Assembly (NCBI GenBank): GCA_037349315.1
Contig: JBAIAC010000042.1
Location: forward strand, 8,184,001 to 8,248,000
DNA: 64,000 nt
DNA from: Chelydra serpentina
Lineage: Eukaryota > Chordata > Testudines > Chelydridae
Direction of reading: 5' to 3'
Shown here: one piece after another, positions 1 through 10,954 of the stretch
Numbering within the stretch: the stretch's first letter is position 1
How the letters are laid out: each line of letters begins with the position of its first letter
Notes under the pieces: model-generated
Told to the model about the DNA's origin: nothing
The model's input: only the letters and a program-made list of their open reading frames with translations
Database searches by the model: none
Translations under genes and position numbers: made by a program

Positions 1-756
1 GAGCGACGTAGTTATACTGACATAGGTCTGTAGTGTAGACCAGGTCAGGTCTGACTCTCACTGAAATGCAGTAGGACTTGGGTGCCTAATACTCTTAGGC
101 TGAACTGAAAATCCCAGCCTAGATCTCAAATAGTTGAGTGAATCCAGTAAGCTAGTTCAACCTGAAGATGTGGTCTTGATGCAATAATCACTGCGTGCAA
201 TTCTCAGTAGTGTTAGACTGTTGTTTTCTTTAGTCTTGTTAAGTGCTCTGTTTGGAAATGCAAAATATAAACAATTCCCCTATCACATTACAGTACTTTA
301 GATAGGATCATCACAAACAGTCTCCTTGGTGATTCTTCTGTCAGCAACACCCAGGAGAGGCTGCTTTCTTCTATAAAGTTCACAATAACCAGAGAAAGAG
401 TAATGAAGGTTTTGCATACTGGAATAACTAGGTCGCAGGACCAGTCCATCCCATCAAGAAAATGAACAGGTCTTTACAGAGAGAGTGAAAGTGCATAAAG
501 AAAATGAAGACAAGAAAGTGATTGAATGATGGTGGAAACTGTATCATGATTCCCCAAACCAGCCACCATTGGTACACTGCTCACTCTGTGCATCCAAGTA
601 CATTGATCACTCCTTCACACTCACAACTAAAGGTAAATGTTAGCGCTGGGTGGAAATTTTCCACCAGAACTTTTTTTTTTCCATTTAGTTCTTCATGGAA
701 AGTGTCTGTTTTCCTCCAGTTTTAATAAAAGTTTTCTTCTGAAAACCCTAACATAT
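1..756. other. Intergenic, nothing recognised
   Basis: No gene, RNA or clear repeat end was recognised. The short open frames here have no family features. Confidence 0.5.
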
Positions 757-1021
757 CTTGGCTTCTGATGTATCAGAGGGGTAGCCATGTTAGTCTGGAT
801 CTGTAGAAGTGACAAAGGGCCCTGTGGCACCTTATAGACTAACAGAGGTATTGGAGCCTAAGCTTTTGTGGGTGAATACCCACTTCATTGGATGCAAACA
901 TCGGTGCATTGGTGCATCATTGCATCCGATGAAGTGGGTATTCACCCACGAAAGCTTATGCTCCAATACCTCTGTTAGTCTATAAGGTGCCACAGGACCC
1001 TTTGTCGCTTGGCTTCTGATG
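757..1021. repeat. Palindromic retroposon with 14-bp target duplication
   Basis: A dispersed repeat beginning TCAGAGGGGTAGCC is inserted between two perfect copies of CTTGGCTTCTGATG (757-770 and 1008-1021). The insert is a head-to-head inverted repeat: arm 811-898 pairs with arm 921-1006 with few mismatches around a loop of about 22 nt. The same family lies at 24261-24436, there as a single copy. Family name not known to me; a long variable target duplication fits a retroposon. Confidence 0.75.
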
Positions 1022-1626
1022 GAATTCTTCTGGTTTTCAGCAACTTTCAGCACACATTTTTCAGTTTTCAGGTTTTTGATGAAAAGTTGACAATTCACAT
1101 GAAGGGAATGGGGGACTTCCAACCAGATCTTGTAAACGTAATCATTATTGGGGAAAATCCTGGGGGCCTTTATTCACTTTCTGCTCAGTCTGTAACCAAC
1201 ACACTTCCATTGTTCTGGGTATATGGGAATTTTCACTGCGTGAAGGCTGATTAAGGACTGTAGACCATGCAGAGTACTACAACAATTGAAATACAAAGGC
1301 TCTATCTGTCTGTCTCTCTCGGTTTCTGAGCATTTCTTATTCTATCCTGTTCCAGACAAGGTGTTTCAGTGTTTCTTTGATTGCCTGCATTTGACTCCTC
1401 TCTATGAAATTTTGCCCTTGCTTTTCAGCCCACTGTTGTTTTCCAAGCCCCTTTTTATGCTGTGGATGAGACATAGTGACTGGGTGAGAATTGTTTCCCG
1501 TGTAGCAAGCAAAATCAGCTGCTCTGTACTTCCATAAGGAAAACCAATCCTTGTACTCAGGTGGCTCATGGCCAGGCCGTGGCTTGATACACCTTCCCTA
1601 AGTTAACTGATAACTTGGACACATTT
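1022..1626. other. Intergenic, nothing recognised
   Basis: Only short open frames without recognisable domains and a little TTTTCAG-rich text were seen. Confidence 0.4.
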
Positions 1627-1805
1627 AGGGGGAGGGATATCTTAGTGGATTGAGCATTGGCCTGCTAAACCCAGGGTTGTGAGCTCAATCCTTGAGAGGG
1701 TTATTTAGGGATGTGGGGCAAAAATTGGGGATTGGTCCTGCTTTGAGCAGCAGGTTGGACTAGATGACTTCCTAAGGTCCCTTCCAACCCTGTTATTCTA
1801 TGATT
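1627..1805 (+). mobile_element. Cry-type tRNA-derived SINE
   Basis: The 5' head resembles a tRNA: an A-box-like stretch near 1637-1650 and a B-box-like GGTTGTGAGCTCAATCC near 1674-1690. The 3' part (about 1725-1805) is the tail of turtle CR1 LINEs, including TTGGACTAGATGACTTCC and an ATTCTATGAT terminus. The same tail closes the CR1 copies at 15300-15393 and 23745-23830. Such SINEs are moved by CR1 enzymes and are known from cryptodiran turtles, which is the best clue to the host. Confidence 0.85.
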
Positions 1806-3086
1806 TCAGCTGACTTGGTGTTGGAGTGAAGTTGGTTACAGTGATAGATTACTGATCTAGTGTATTACTAATTTGTCTCTTTATTTATCTAACACTGGAA
1901 TGCAGAAGGGTTTTTATATTGCCTTTTCGGGTGTGTTATATTTCTTATGATAAATAGAGCTCGTGGGAAATTTCTTGTCAAAGCTGTTTTTTTGTTTTTT
2001 ATGGAAAATTGGGGTTTCAAATTAAATGAAAATATTTCATGAAAAGTGTCTGCTTTCCCTGGAAAATGGCATGTTTTCATTAAAAAAAATTTTTTGGCCT
2101 AAACCCAAAAACTTTTCAGCCAAAAACTGAAAAATATTGGGTCAAAAATCAAAAACAAACATTCAGCTTCTGATGGAAATTTTTCAGTTTTCAGCCACAA
2201 AATTTTGATTGTCAATTTTTTTTCACAAAAAGTCAAAGATTTCTGTGAATAAACATTTTTCCAGTCAGCTCTAATGTTAAATAGAGGTGTTTCACACATC
2301 TCCCTCTATCTGTCTGATATCTGTCTGTCTGTCTGCATGTGTTTCTCTGTGCCTGTCTCTCTGTCTCTCTCTTTGCCTGTATCTTTCCCTCTCTAAGGCA
2401 TCTGTGGTGTATTGAAAACTGTTACCATTCTATGCTATCACTTTAAATTCTTAAGGGTTTTCCTGATCCTGCTTACAGACAAGGGGGCTCTGTAGGCAAG
2501 CATGAGATCAGTATTTTTCAGCAGTCAATCTGGAAAGAACCAGCCTAGAGCAATGTGGGGTGAGTTGGGTCTCTCTGCCTTAGGGAGCAACCTGCTTTCT
2601 CTCTCTCTGGTTTTGGGTTTTGTGCATTAGGGTTTGGGATTTTATGCAATAAAGTCATGTTACGTTGCAACCTTCCAGAGAGAGTATTTGATGTTTTAAT
2701 CTAACTTCCCTGTTTGTATGCTGTGAGCATAACAGTACCCAGGGCAATTCCCATAGCCTTTATCTCCCATCCCCTAGCCCTTTAGACAGGACTTGCATGC
2801 CTTTCTATCTCCCTGACAACTCACCTCTTTCACATGGATTCTCATTCCTTTCCTCAGTTGTTTCCAAAATGTCCCTCTGGATTTTCCCTAAAGTGGAAGT
2901 TCTGTGCATGTTCCTGACCCTGTAGCTGCTGGTTGTCTTCAGCAGAGCCTTTCCTCCACTGACTGGAATGTCAGCTGAGAGCTCTCAGCAGCTGTCAGGA
3001 GGCATTGAGCACTGCATCATCTCTTTGCAATGTTCTTCCAGATTACAAGGTAGATCAACCACACCTATTCCTCTGTCTATCCCACT
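1806..3086. other. Intergenic with AT-rich fold-back repeat and TCTG-rich tract
   Basis: At 1970-2290 lies AT-rich text full of TTTTCAG, GAAAAAT and their complements. The same style recurs at 23170-23350 and 26820-26990, so it is probably a dispersed repeat. At 2305-2395 a TCTG/TCTC-rich tract occurs. No gene is seen. Confidence 0.4.
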
Positions 3087-3210
3087 TAGGGTGACCAGGC
3101 AGCAAGTGTGAACAATCAGGACTGGGGGTGGGGGGTAATAGGACCCTATACAAGAAAAAGACCCCAAAATTGGGACTGTCCCTATAAAATCAGAATATCT
3201 GGTTTCCCTA
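3087..3210 (-). repeat. Short TIR element, TAGGGTGACCAG family
   Basis: Starts TAGGGTGACCAG and ends in the rough inverse, with TA at each edge. The body matches 16313-16425 in the opposite direction (the GGGACTGTCCCTATAAAAT stretch). It is probably a TA-targeting nonautonomous DNA transposon. Confidence 0.55.
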
Positions 3211-3599
3211 ATCTCACTTATGAATGTAGACCCCCCCCAATTCCCATTAAAATAAAATAATATATATATTCAGTGCAGCAAGTCAGTTATTTAAAAATAA
3301 AATACATAGCATGTAGGATGTACATGTACTCAGAATAAACAGTTCCTGGTTTGACCTCACCTGGGCAGCTGTAAAATGGGAGGATCTCTGGCAGAAGTTA
3401 ATACTGCAAAAAACAGTTTGTGAGATCAGAATTAGACCTCGTGGATTTATTCACGCAAGGAAAGTCTGCAAGATCGTTAATGTTAAAGCCATTCCTTCAC
3501 TCTCTCTTAGCTCCGCTGACCTTTTTAATATCGTCTAAAACTTCCCAGTGGCTAGCATCCTTTCAGGAACAGCAGATCCTTTGTGGCTCTGTGTAGCTT

Positions 3600-3969
3600 G
3601 AATTAATGTCCTGATTCAACAAAGCCCTCGGGCCCAGATTTTTAAAGCTATTTAGGGGTTGCTGAGCGCAGAGTTGCAACAATGCCTAACTGACTGAGGA
3701 GCCTAAATTCCATTTTCAAAAGGATTTAGGCACGGAGGAGTCTAAATCCCATTGGCTGTCAATAGAATGTAGACTCCTCAGTACCTAAATCTGGGAAAAT
3801 GCGATTTAGGCTTGGGCATTGCGATGCTGAGTTCTGCAGCACCTAAATGACTTGAAAAATCTGACCATAAGGCACCTAAATTGCCTAAGTACCTTTGAAA
3901 ATCCCACTAGGTGCCTATCTGCAACGTTGGGTGCCTAAATGCTTCTGGACATCTGTCCTTCTGCACTTG
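3600..3969. repeat. Dispersed 'GGATTTTCAAA...CCTAAAT' repeat
   Basis: Repeated GCACCTAAAT, CCCATTTTCAAAAG and GAAAATCCCACTAGG motifs, partly self-complementary. Similar text lies near 9405-9540, 24050-24150, 24545-24660, 29500-29600, 30395-30490, 49550-49720, 51350-51460, 53395-53490 and 62340-62450. It is an old interspersed family whose name I do not know. The solo LTR at 3970 interrupts or borders it. Confidence 0.45.
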
Positions 3970-4786
3970 TGTCATAAATATGAAGGGAAGGGGGAGAGGG
4001 TCTGATGCAGTGCTATAAAATCCTCTTTCCAGTAAAGGGATAAGAAATGCAAGTAGCCAGACTGACACCTGACCTGGCTGGGCTCTGACCAATAAGGGGA
4101 CAAGATACTTTCAAACTTTGGGAGGGGGGAAGGCTGTGTGTGTGTGGCTCTGTCTGAGTCAGAGTGATCTTGGAAGACAGAAGGAACCTGCAGAAAATCA
4201 AACCTCCCTTTTCTGAAGTAAGTTTAGATAGCATAGCGTATAGATTTCTGTTTAATTTCGGTTTGGTGTATTCCCTGTGTTAGAAGGGGCAAGGGTGGGG
4301 GGGGGGGTTATTCATGGTTTTATGTAACGTTAAGGTTTTGTCCAGAGGGGGAAATCTCTCTGAGTTTGGAAATATAGTGCCCTGTGAAATAGTTACCATC
4401 CTGATTTTACAGAGATGATTTTACCTTCTTTATTTTAATAAAATCCTTCTTTTAAGAAGTTGACTGTTTTCTATGGTGTTAAAACCCAGGGGGTGGGTTT
4501 TTAGATCACTGTGTAACCAATTGGTTGGGAGATTGTTCTCAAGCTTCCCCAGGAAAGGGGGTGTACGGCTTGAGGGGGTATTTTGGGGGGGAGGGAAGTT
4601 CAAGTGATTCCTTTCCTGGATTCCTGTTAGATACTTGATGGTGGCAGCGAGAAGCATTTCTCAGGGTGCAGGGAATTTTGTACCTTGGGGGATTTAACCT
4701 AAGCTGGTAAAAATAAGCTTAGGGGCTCTGAATGCGGGTCCCCACGTCTTTACCCTACAGTTTAGAGTGGGGAGGGAACCCTGACA
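3970..4786 (+). mobile_element. Solo LTR (TGTCATAAAT...CCCTGACA family), 5-bp TSD ACTTG
   Basis: Begins TGTCATAAATATGAAGG and ends CCCTGACA. The five bases before it (3965-3969) and after it (4787-4791) are both ACTTG. An AATAAA lies near 4435. A relative with its own target duplication is at 28717-29482. No internal retroviral region is present, so it is a solo LTR left by LTR-LTR recombination. It lies in sense orientation 77 bp upstream of the OR start codon at 4864, so it probably sits in the intron or promoter region of that gene. Confidence 0.85.
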
Positions 4787-4841
4787 ACTTGCTTAAGTTG
4801 ATGGGATGTTTTTGCCTTTGAAAGTCCCACCTCTGAGTTTT

Positions 4842-4863
4842 AAGTATTTTTATTTGTACCTAG
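4842..4863 (+). promoter_or_regulatory. Probable 3' splice site abutting the OR start codon
   Basis: A T-rich tract ending in TGTACCTAG lies directly before the ATG. OR coding exons are usually preceded by noncoding exons. The same arrangement (CCTAG then ATGCACC) occurs before the OR at 52706, and a close match precedes the OR at 45472. Confidence 0.55.
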
Positions 4864-5802
4864 ATGCACCTCATAGATAAAGCAGAAGAGGACAATCGAA
4901 CGGTCATCACAGAATTCATCCTTCTGGGATTTGGGAATCTCCCTGAACTGCACATCCTTCTCTTCCTGGTTTTCCTAATGATCTACATTGTGACCATGTC
5001 CGGGAACATCCTCATCATTGCGCTAGTTGTGGCTGATCAGCACCTTCACACCCCCATGTACTACTTCCTGGGGAACTTGTCCTGCTTGGAGACCTGCTAC
5101 ACCTCCACCATCCTGCCCAGGATGCTGGCCAGTCTCCTGACTGGAGACAGAACCATTTCTGTCAGTGAATGTTTTGCACAGTTGTATTGCTTTGGTTGTT
5201 TGGCAACTACAGAATGCTATCTCCTAGCAGCGATGTCTTATGATCGGTATTTAGCGATATGCAAACCCCTGCATTATGCAGCCCTGATGAATGGCAGGTT
5301 GTGCCTCCAGCTAGCAGCTGGGTCTTGGATAAGCGGATTTCTAATTTGTGTAATAATTATGTGTTTTATGTCACAATTAACATTCTGTGGCCCCAATGAA
5401 ATTGACCATTTTTTTTGTGATTTTTCTCCAATGCTAAAACTCTCCTGCAGTGACACCAGCATGATCACACTGGTTAGTTTCATACTCGCCTCCCTAGATT
5501 CACCTTGCCCATTTCTATTAACTGTGACATCCTATGTTTGTATCATTGCTACTATCCTGAGAATCCCTTCCACCACTGGGAGGCAAAAGGCCTTTTCCAC
5601 CTGCTCCTCTCACCTCATTGTGGTTACAGTTTTTTATGGGACCCTAATGACTGTGTATCTGCTACCAAAAACCAATACACTGAGAGCCCTGAACAAAGTG
5701 TTCTCTGTCTTCTACACAGTCCTGACTCCCATGCTCAACCCCCTCATCTACAGCCTGCGAAACAAAGAGGTGAAAGAGGCCCTGAGAAAAGTCATCAGTT
5801 AA
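4864..5802 (+). CDS. Olfactory receptor, class II, OR11/OR6-like
   Basis: Intact 312-residue seven-helix receptor expected to bind odorants in olfactory cilia and signal through the olfactory G protein. Visible hallmarks: N-glycosylation sequon at N11, GN at 47-48 in helix 1, LHTPMY at 61-66, Cys103 and Cys185 for the conserved disulfide, SYDRYLAIC at 125-133, SY at 223-224, KAFSTCSSH at 242-250 and PMLNPLIY at 289-296. Loop 2 reads FCGPNEIDHFFCDF, typical of OR11/OR6 families. It belongs to the same local subfamily as the receptors at 45472, 51744 and 58179. The start is the first ATG after a splice acceptor. A solo LTR lies just upstream and may affect transcription, which is inference. Family assignment beyond class II is moderate. 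Confidence 0.95.
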   Translation: MHLIDKAEEDNRTVITEFILLGFGNLPELHILLFLVFLMIYIVTMSGNILIIALVVADQHLHTPMYYFLGNLSCLETCYTSTILPRMLASLLTGDRTISVSECFAQLYCFGCLATTECYLLAAMSYDRYLAICKPLHYAALMNGRLCLQLAAGSWISGFLICVIIMCFMSQLTFCGPNEIDHFFCDFSPMLKLSCSDTSMITLVSFILASLDSPCPFLLTVTSYVCIIATILRIPSTTGRQKAFSTCSSHLIVVTVFYGTLMTVYLLPKTNTLRALNKVFSVFYTVLTPMLNPLIYSLRNKEVKEALRKVIS

Positions 5803-6649
5803 TATATGTTGCTCAAATGAATTCAGATGAAATCACTGATCTGTGAAGGAATCTATCTGTCTTAATGAGAAAGAAAGTTTACATCTAGTAGGGCCCTCGC
5901 TCATGCCAATGTGAACTGCTTCGGGGAATGTGAGGACATACTACGTTTTGGGATGATGACATTCCCATTCATGGCTAAAGCTGATACTTGCTACTGCCTT
6001 AATTGGAAACCTTACTATCTTGCGCTCTACACTCCACATGGTGACATTTGAGATTTTAGATACGTATTTCATCTATTTCTCTGCTCTCTCTGAGTTGGGA
6101 AAATGCCACATTTTACTTGGCACTGGCCTCAGATCCCTGTGGGTGGGATTAGATGGTTCAAATATTTTCTCTTTCCTTGGTGTCCTGGATTCCCAAAAGC
6201 TCCATAACTTTATATCTGGGAAGATTGTACTGGTCTTTCCATTTGTTGGGTGTGCCTATACTGCAATGTAAGCGAAGGGGCTGTGGGACTTGAACCCATA
6301 GGATCAGTGGGTGTAAACCTGGGCTTCAGCATCCGCACTGAATATTAAGCCTAGGTTTAGAATTTCTGGATCTGGGCCTCACACCAGTGCTCAGGCATCT
6401 ACACTGCACTATGCAGACCTAAATCAAACCAGCCTGTGCCAGGTTTCTTAGCACCCTCCCCAGTGGTAGCCATTCTAGTCCTTCGTGGTAGCCATTCTAG
6501 CCCTTTGTTTGTGGTGCCCTGTGGGAAAACTTGACTGTCCATCCCATGACACTTTACCGGAAGCTATTGCAGCCTGCCAAAGTATCCGGCTGAGTTGTCT
6601 TTTGGGTCTTTGACTATTAGGCCTGTGATGGGATGTTAGATGGGGTGGG
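5803..6649. other. Intergenic
   Basis: No gene seen. Around 6240-6400 the text CTATACTGCAATGTAA and CTACACTGCACTAT faintly resembles ends of small TIR elements, too decayed to define. Confidence 0.35.
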
Positions 6650-7775
6650 TGTGATGGTGTACCCCATAAAGCTTTATGGGGAGATGCTTATATATGTATA
6701 TATGTAGCTAGAATATGTTTTATGCTACATGTGCCATGTAACATATCTCTGTGAAAGTTATGACCTACTGAATTTATTCCTCCTGTTGGTATGCATGTAT
6801 CATTGTTGTAGTTGGAGTTATGAAGATTGGTTTTATATTTGCTGGTTTTGTACATAGCCTTTGTAAGTGCATGGGATCATGTTTGGAGGAAAGAATGTGC
6901 CTGTTAAGTACGAGCACTTAACAGACAAAAGAAGTTTCAGACCCCAGTCCACATCGGGGCCTGGTCAAGAATGCAACTGGTTGAACTGGTTAGGGTGCAT
7001 GGACAGGTGACTTGCCCATGTGATCCCAAAACTCCATGGCAACTGGATCCTACGCAGGGAGAGGAAGAAAGGCTATAAAAGCCCTTGCAAGACCCTTGCA
7101 TTTGGTCTTCAGCTGGCTAAAGAGAGAGACTCTCCACCCCCCGCCCCCAGGACACACCCGAAAGAGACTGAACAAAGGAGAAAGACATTAGGGGGGTGAG
7201 TGATTGCTGGACCCAGGCTAAGTGGAAGATAGCCTGTTTACTGGACCTAGTGAGGTTTTTATATCTGTGTGAAGTTTGATTAGACATAGAACTGCGTGTT
7301 CTATTTTATTTTATTTAGTAATTCACTTTGTTCTGTCTGTCACTACTTGAAATCACTTAAATCCTATTTTCTGTACTTATTAAAATCACTTTTTACTTAT
7401 TAAGTTTCCTGGAGTACGAGCTGGTACCTGGGGAAGGCAAACAGTTGTGCATATCTTTCTATCTTTGAAATAGAAGGCGAACTATTTATGAGTTTACCCT
7501 GTATAAGCCTTATGCAGGGTAAAACGGATGTATTAAGGGTTTAGGGAGCTGGGCACCTGGGTGTCAAAGGTAAGAGCGCTTCCAGGAGCCTTACCGTGGT
7601 TAGTGGACTTGGCTTGGACCGGAGTCTGTGTTTGCAGCAGATCAGTGGAATCTGGCTCAAAACAGACAGGATTCGGGAGTCTCTAGCTGGAAAAGGCCTG
7701 GAAGCAGGGGTAAAAGTAGCCTTTGCACACCAGGTGGCAGCACCAAGCAGGTCTCTGTGGTCCCAACCCGTCACA
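6650..7775 (+). mobile_element. Solo gypsy LTR, 5-bp TSD GTGGG
   Basis: Starts TGTGATGGTGTACCCCATAAA and ends CCCGTCACA. The flanks 6645-6649 and 7776-7780 are both GTGGG. It is the same LTR family, in the opposite orientation, as the pair bordering the full gypsy element at 30671-37734. Length 1126 bp against 1117 bp. No internal region remains. Confidence 0.9.
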
Positions 7776-7934
7776 GTGGGATCTGAGTTATTACAGAGAA
7801 TTCTTTCCTGGGTGTCTGGCTGGTGAGTCTTGCCCACATGCTCAGGGTTTAGCTGATCACCATATTTGGGGTTGGGGATTAATTTTCCTCCACGGCACAT
7901 TGGCAGAGGCCCTGGGGGTTTTTTGCCTTTCTCT

Positions 7935-8141
7935 GCAGCGTGGGGCACGGGTCACTTGCTGGAGGATTCTCTGCACCTTGAAGTCTTTAAACCATGATTT
8001 GAGGACTTCAGTAGCTCAGACAGAGGTTAGGGGTTTATTACAGAAGTGGGTGAGTGAGATTCTGTGGCCTGCACTGTGCAGGAGGTCAGACTAGATGATC
8101 ATAATGGTCCCTTCTGACCTTAAAGTCTATGAGTCTATGTC
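7935..8141 (+). mobile_element. CR1-like 3' end fragment
   Basis: The segment ending GAGGTCAGACTAGATGATCATAATGGTCCCTTCTGACC and then AAAGTCTATGAGTCTATG is an older CR1-type 3' end. It resembles the end of the copy at 26070-26632. Confidence 0.55.
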
Positions 8142-8184
8142 TGTATGCGCCTGGCAGCCGGAGCCAGCAACAGGGAGGGGTTAG

Positions 8185-9175
8185 CATTTGAAGCACTTGT
8201 GTTGTTGTGTTTTCACTCCTGTTTCAGGCAATGGGAAGAGCTTCCATGAGGTGCTGGTGGATGTTTCAGGAGCATTTTCTGACCTGCTGAAGAAGGCACC
8301 TGTTGGAGGAGAATGAGGGTGATACAGACCTGGCAGACTCAAACTGGCTGATGCTGCTCTCGGTAGAGCTGCTGATGCCTCCTGTGTAGACAGTCGCTTC
8401 TGGAGCAGGGTCACAGGCACAGACTGGTGGGACCCCATCGTCATACAGACCTGAGATGACCAGAACTTGCTCATGAAGAAAGCTACATTTCTGGAGCCTT
8501 GTGAGCTCGTATGTGAGCACGACACGTATGTGAGGGTGGCCATACCAGTTCAAAAGTAGGTTGCTATACCCCAGAGATCTACAGGTCCATTGCTAACCAG
8601 TTTGGGGTTGGAAAGTTGACTGGAAGGTAAAATGGTTGCCAAGGTTTCTGAGGTGATTAGGTGTATGGTTTATCCAAAGGTGGGGGCATAAACAATATCC
8701 CCGAAGTAACTGCTGGCTTGGAGAGAATGGGGTTTCCCTACTGCACTGGGGCCATTGATGGGACTCATGAGCCCATAGCTGACCCTCCTCAAGGAGCAGG
8801 AGTACATACACTGCAAAAGGTACTACTCCATAGGTATGCAGGCTCTTGGGGACCACAGAGGCCAGTTTGTGGATGCCAACATGGGCTGCACTGGAAAAGT
8901 TTGTGATGCCAGGGTTTTCCGCCAGTCAGGCATATACCTTCATGGACAGGCCAGAACATTATTCCAAATGACAATGTCATAAATGGAGTCACTGTTCCCA
9001 TGGTTATTCTAGGGGACCCCCTGTACCCCCTTTTGCCTGGGCTTATGAAACAGTATCCTGAACACAGAGACCCTTGCAAAAGAAGGTTTAATTACATTCT
9101 CAGTAGGTGTAGAATGGCGGATGAATGTGCATTTGTCAGATTGAAATCCTTGAGCCTGAGTCTGTGTTTGGGCTT
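8185..9175 (+). pseudogene. Old HARBI1-like (PIF/Harbinger) transposase relic
   Basis: Translated pieces resemble the DDE transposase at 38104-39397 but are much decayed. Near 8420-8450 a TDWWD-like stretch is followed by a stop. At 8730-8770 the first acidic motif appears as GAIDGTH. At 8990-9050 VILGDPLYPLLPGLMK supplies the second Asp. At 9100-9150 CRMADECAFVRLK supplies the Glu region. Frameshifts and stops separate them. Divergence from both other copies suggests a different, older Harbinger lineage. Clear terminal repeats were not found. Confidence 0.75.
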
Positions 9176-9199
9176 ACATTGCAGTGTAGACATTCCCTA

Positions 9200-9960
9200 A
9201 AATCCAGTGCACCAGACCCTAAACAGATTAATGGCTACCAAAATAAAATAAATGATGTGAATATTTTTTGTTGACACAACCACTTTGCTACGGCAAAAAC
9301 AACAATAAAATCAATATCAAGTAGAAAACCAGCAGGTAGGCGTGGAGGAAATGCTACCCATGACATATTTGAAAAGTGCCAGCATCTTTCATCCTGAAGC
9401 ACATTGGGTACAATTTCCAAAAGTGCCTAGATGACTTAGAAGCATAAATCGCATTGACTTTCAATGAGACACAGATTCCCCCATCCTTAGGTCCTTCTGA
9501 AAGGGGAACGCAGGCTCTGAAGTCACTTTGACGCTTTCGAAAATTCTACGCATTGAGTAGTACTTTAATCCTTAGGACTTTGATTCAAATTAATACACAG
9601 GAACCAATTGACGGCATAACAGTAGTTGAGCCACTGAGGGTACGTCTACATGGCAGCTGAAGGTGAGCCTCCCAGCCTGGGTAGGCAGACTCGTGCTAGC
9701 AAGACTTGTGCTAGCGTGCTAAAAATAGCTGTGTGGATGTTGGGGGGGGGGGGCAAGCCTGAGCCTCCGCTGAGGTGGGGGATGTAGTTATGAGCTGGAG
9801 TTATTGTTGAGTTAAAAAACTTATTCTAACTGATATGTGAACACACCCTTCTATTCACATAACTGTCAGGATGAGTTAATCAGAAGCCCCCTCCCCCACC
9901 TAAGACAGAGGTGTGTGAACCTGCCCAGGAATTTGAACTGAGTGGGCAGAAGGGTTTTGC
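9200..9960. other. Intergenic with partial MITE
   Basis: A dispersed CCTAAAT-type repeat lies at about 9405-9540. At 9640-9780 a piece beginning GGGTACGTCTACATGGCAGC and holding an 11-G run looks like one half of a small TIR element. No gene seen. Confidence 0.4.
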
Positions 9961-9967
9961 TGAGCAT

Positions 9968-9968
<1 letters not shown>

Positions 9969-10001
<33 letters not shown>

Positions 10002-10002
10002 C

Positions 10003-10036
<34 letters not shown>
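9969..10036 (+). repeat. (TG)n followed by (AG)n microsatellite
   Basis: About 23 TG units with small interruptions run directly into about 11 AG units. Confidence 0.95.
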
Positions 10037-10038
<2 letters not shown>

Positions 10039-10416
10039 AAAATCAAAAAAGCCAAGCAGTAGCTCAGTGCGAGCCTGGAAAAAGCGAGCATTTGGGTCTA
10101 ATGAGGTGACTTGGGGCAGTAAGCAAAGAAGCTGCTCCATTTGTTCTTGTTTCCTCATGCATTCAGAGAAGTCGGACTTTGTACATTCCTTGTCAATAAA
10201 CAAGATTGGATCAAAGAAAATACCAGACTCCATTAATTTCTAATTCCAACTAACTCCAAACTTTGACTAACCACTCGGGTCAAAAAGGGGTAACAATACG
10301 CAGTCTCTACCCGGCACAGATATACACATTGTGTTTGGGGAGGTTTGAACCCTAATGCCCTCAGCATCTACTCAGGGTTGTCTTGTTTTTGCAGCAGAAT
10401 AGCTGAGAGTGTCTGA

Positions 10417-10727
10417 GGGCTTGTCTTCACTACCCGCCAGATCGGTGGGTAGCAATTGATCTATCAGGGATTGATTTATCGTGTCTCGTTCAGACGCGAT
10501 TAATCGATCCCCGAACGCACTCCCCGTCGACTCCGGAAATCCACCTCCATGAAAGGCGGAAGCAGAGTCGACGTGGGAGCAGCAGCGATTGACTCGCCGC
10601 CGTCCTCACGGCCAGGTAAGTTGATCTACGATACGCCGATTTCAGCTACGCTATTCATGTAGCTGAAGTTGCGTATCGTAGATCGACCCCCCCCCCCCCC
10701 CGCCCCCTCTAGTGTAGCCCTGGGCTC
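10417..10727. mobile_element. MITE with two internal hairpins (copy 1)
   Basis: The ends GGGCTTGTCTTCACTA and TAGTGTAGCCCTGGGC are roughly inverse. Inside lie two imperfect hairpins, about 10470-10516 and 10620-10686, the latter around CAGCTACG...GTAGCTGAAG. A run of 15 C follows at 10687-10701. The plan matches the element at 12943-13238. Exact ends and target duplication are uncertain. Confidence 0.65.
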
Positions 10728-10954
10728 AGTGTTTGTGTCTCTGTCTGGTCCCTAGAGAAAAACAACCTGCTGCTTAGAGTAATAGGAATTATCATCATTA
10801 CCATCTGGTTATTTTTGTTATCCATATAAATGTCCAGTCCCGCTTTGATGACTACAGTCTAATCACACATCATGGAAAAAGGTATTTATTGGTTCAGAAT
10901 TTGCCATCTTTTAATTGTATTGTATGTCCCTGTGACGTTTCTTGCGGTGACCGG
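10728..10954. other. Intergenic, nothing recognised
   Basis: No feature could be supported. Confidence 0.3.

Noticed and set aside
1627..1700. Functional tRNA gene
   Set aside because: The A and B boxes are degenerate and it is fused to a CR1 tail, so it is a SINE head.
9880..10243. Frames of about 110 codons on both strands across the TG/AG microsatellite
   Set aside because: They are translations of the dinucleotide repeat with no other support.
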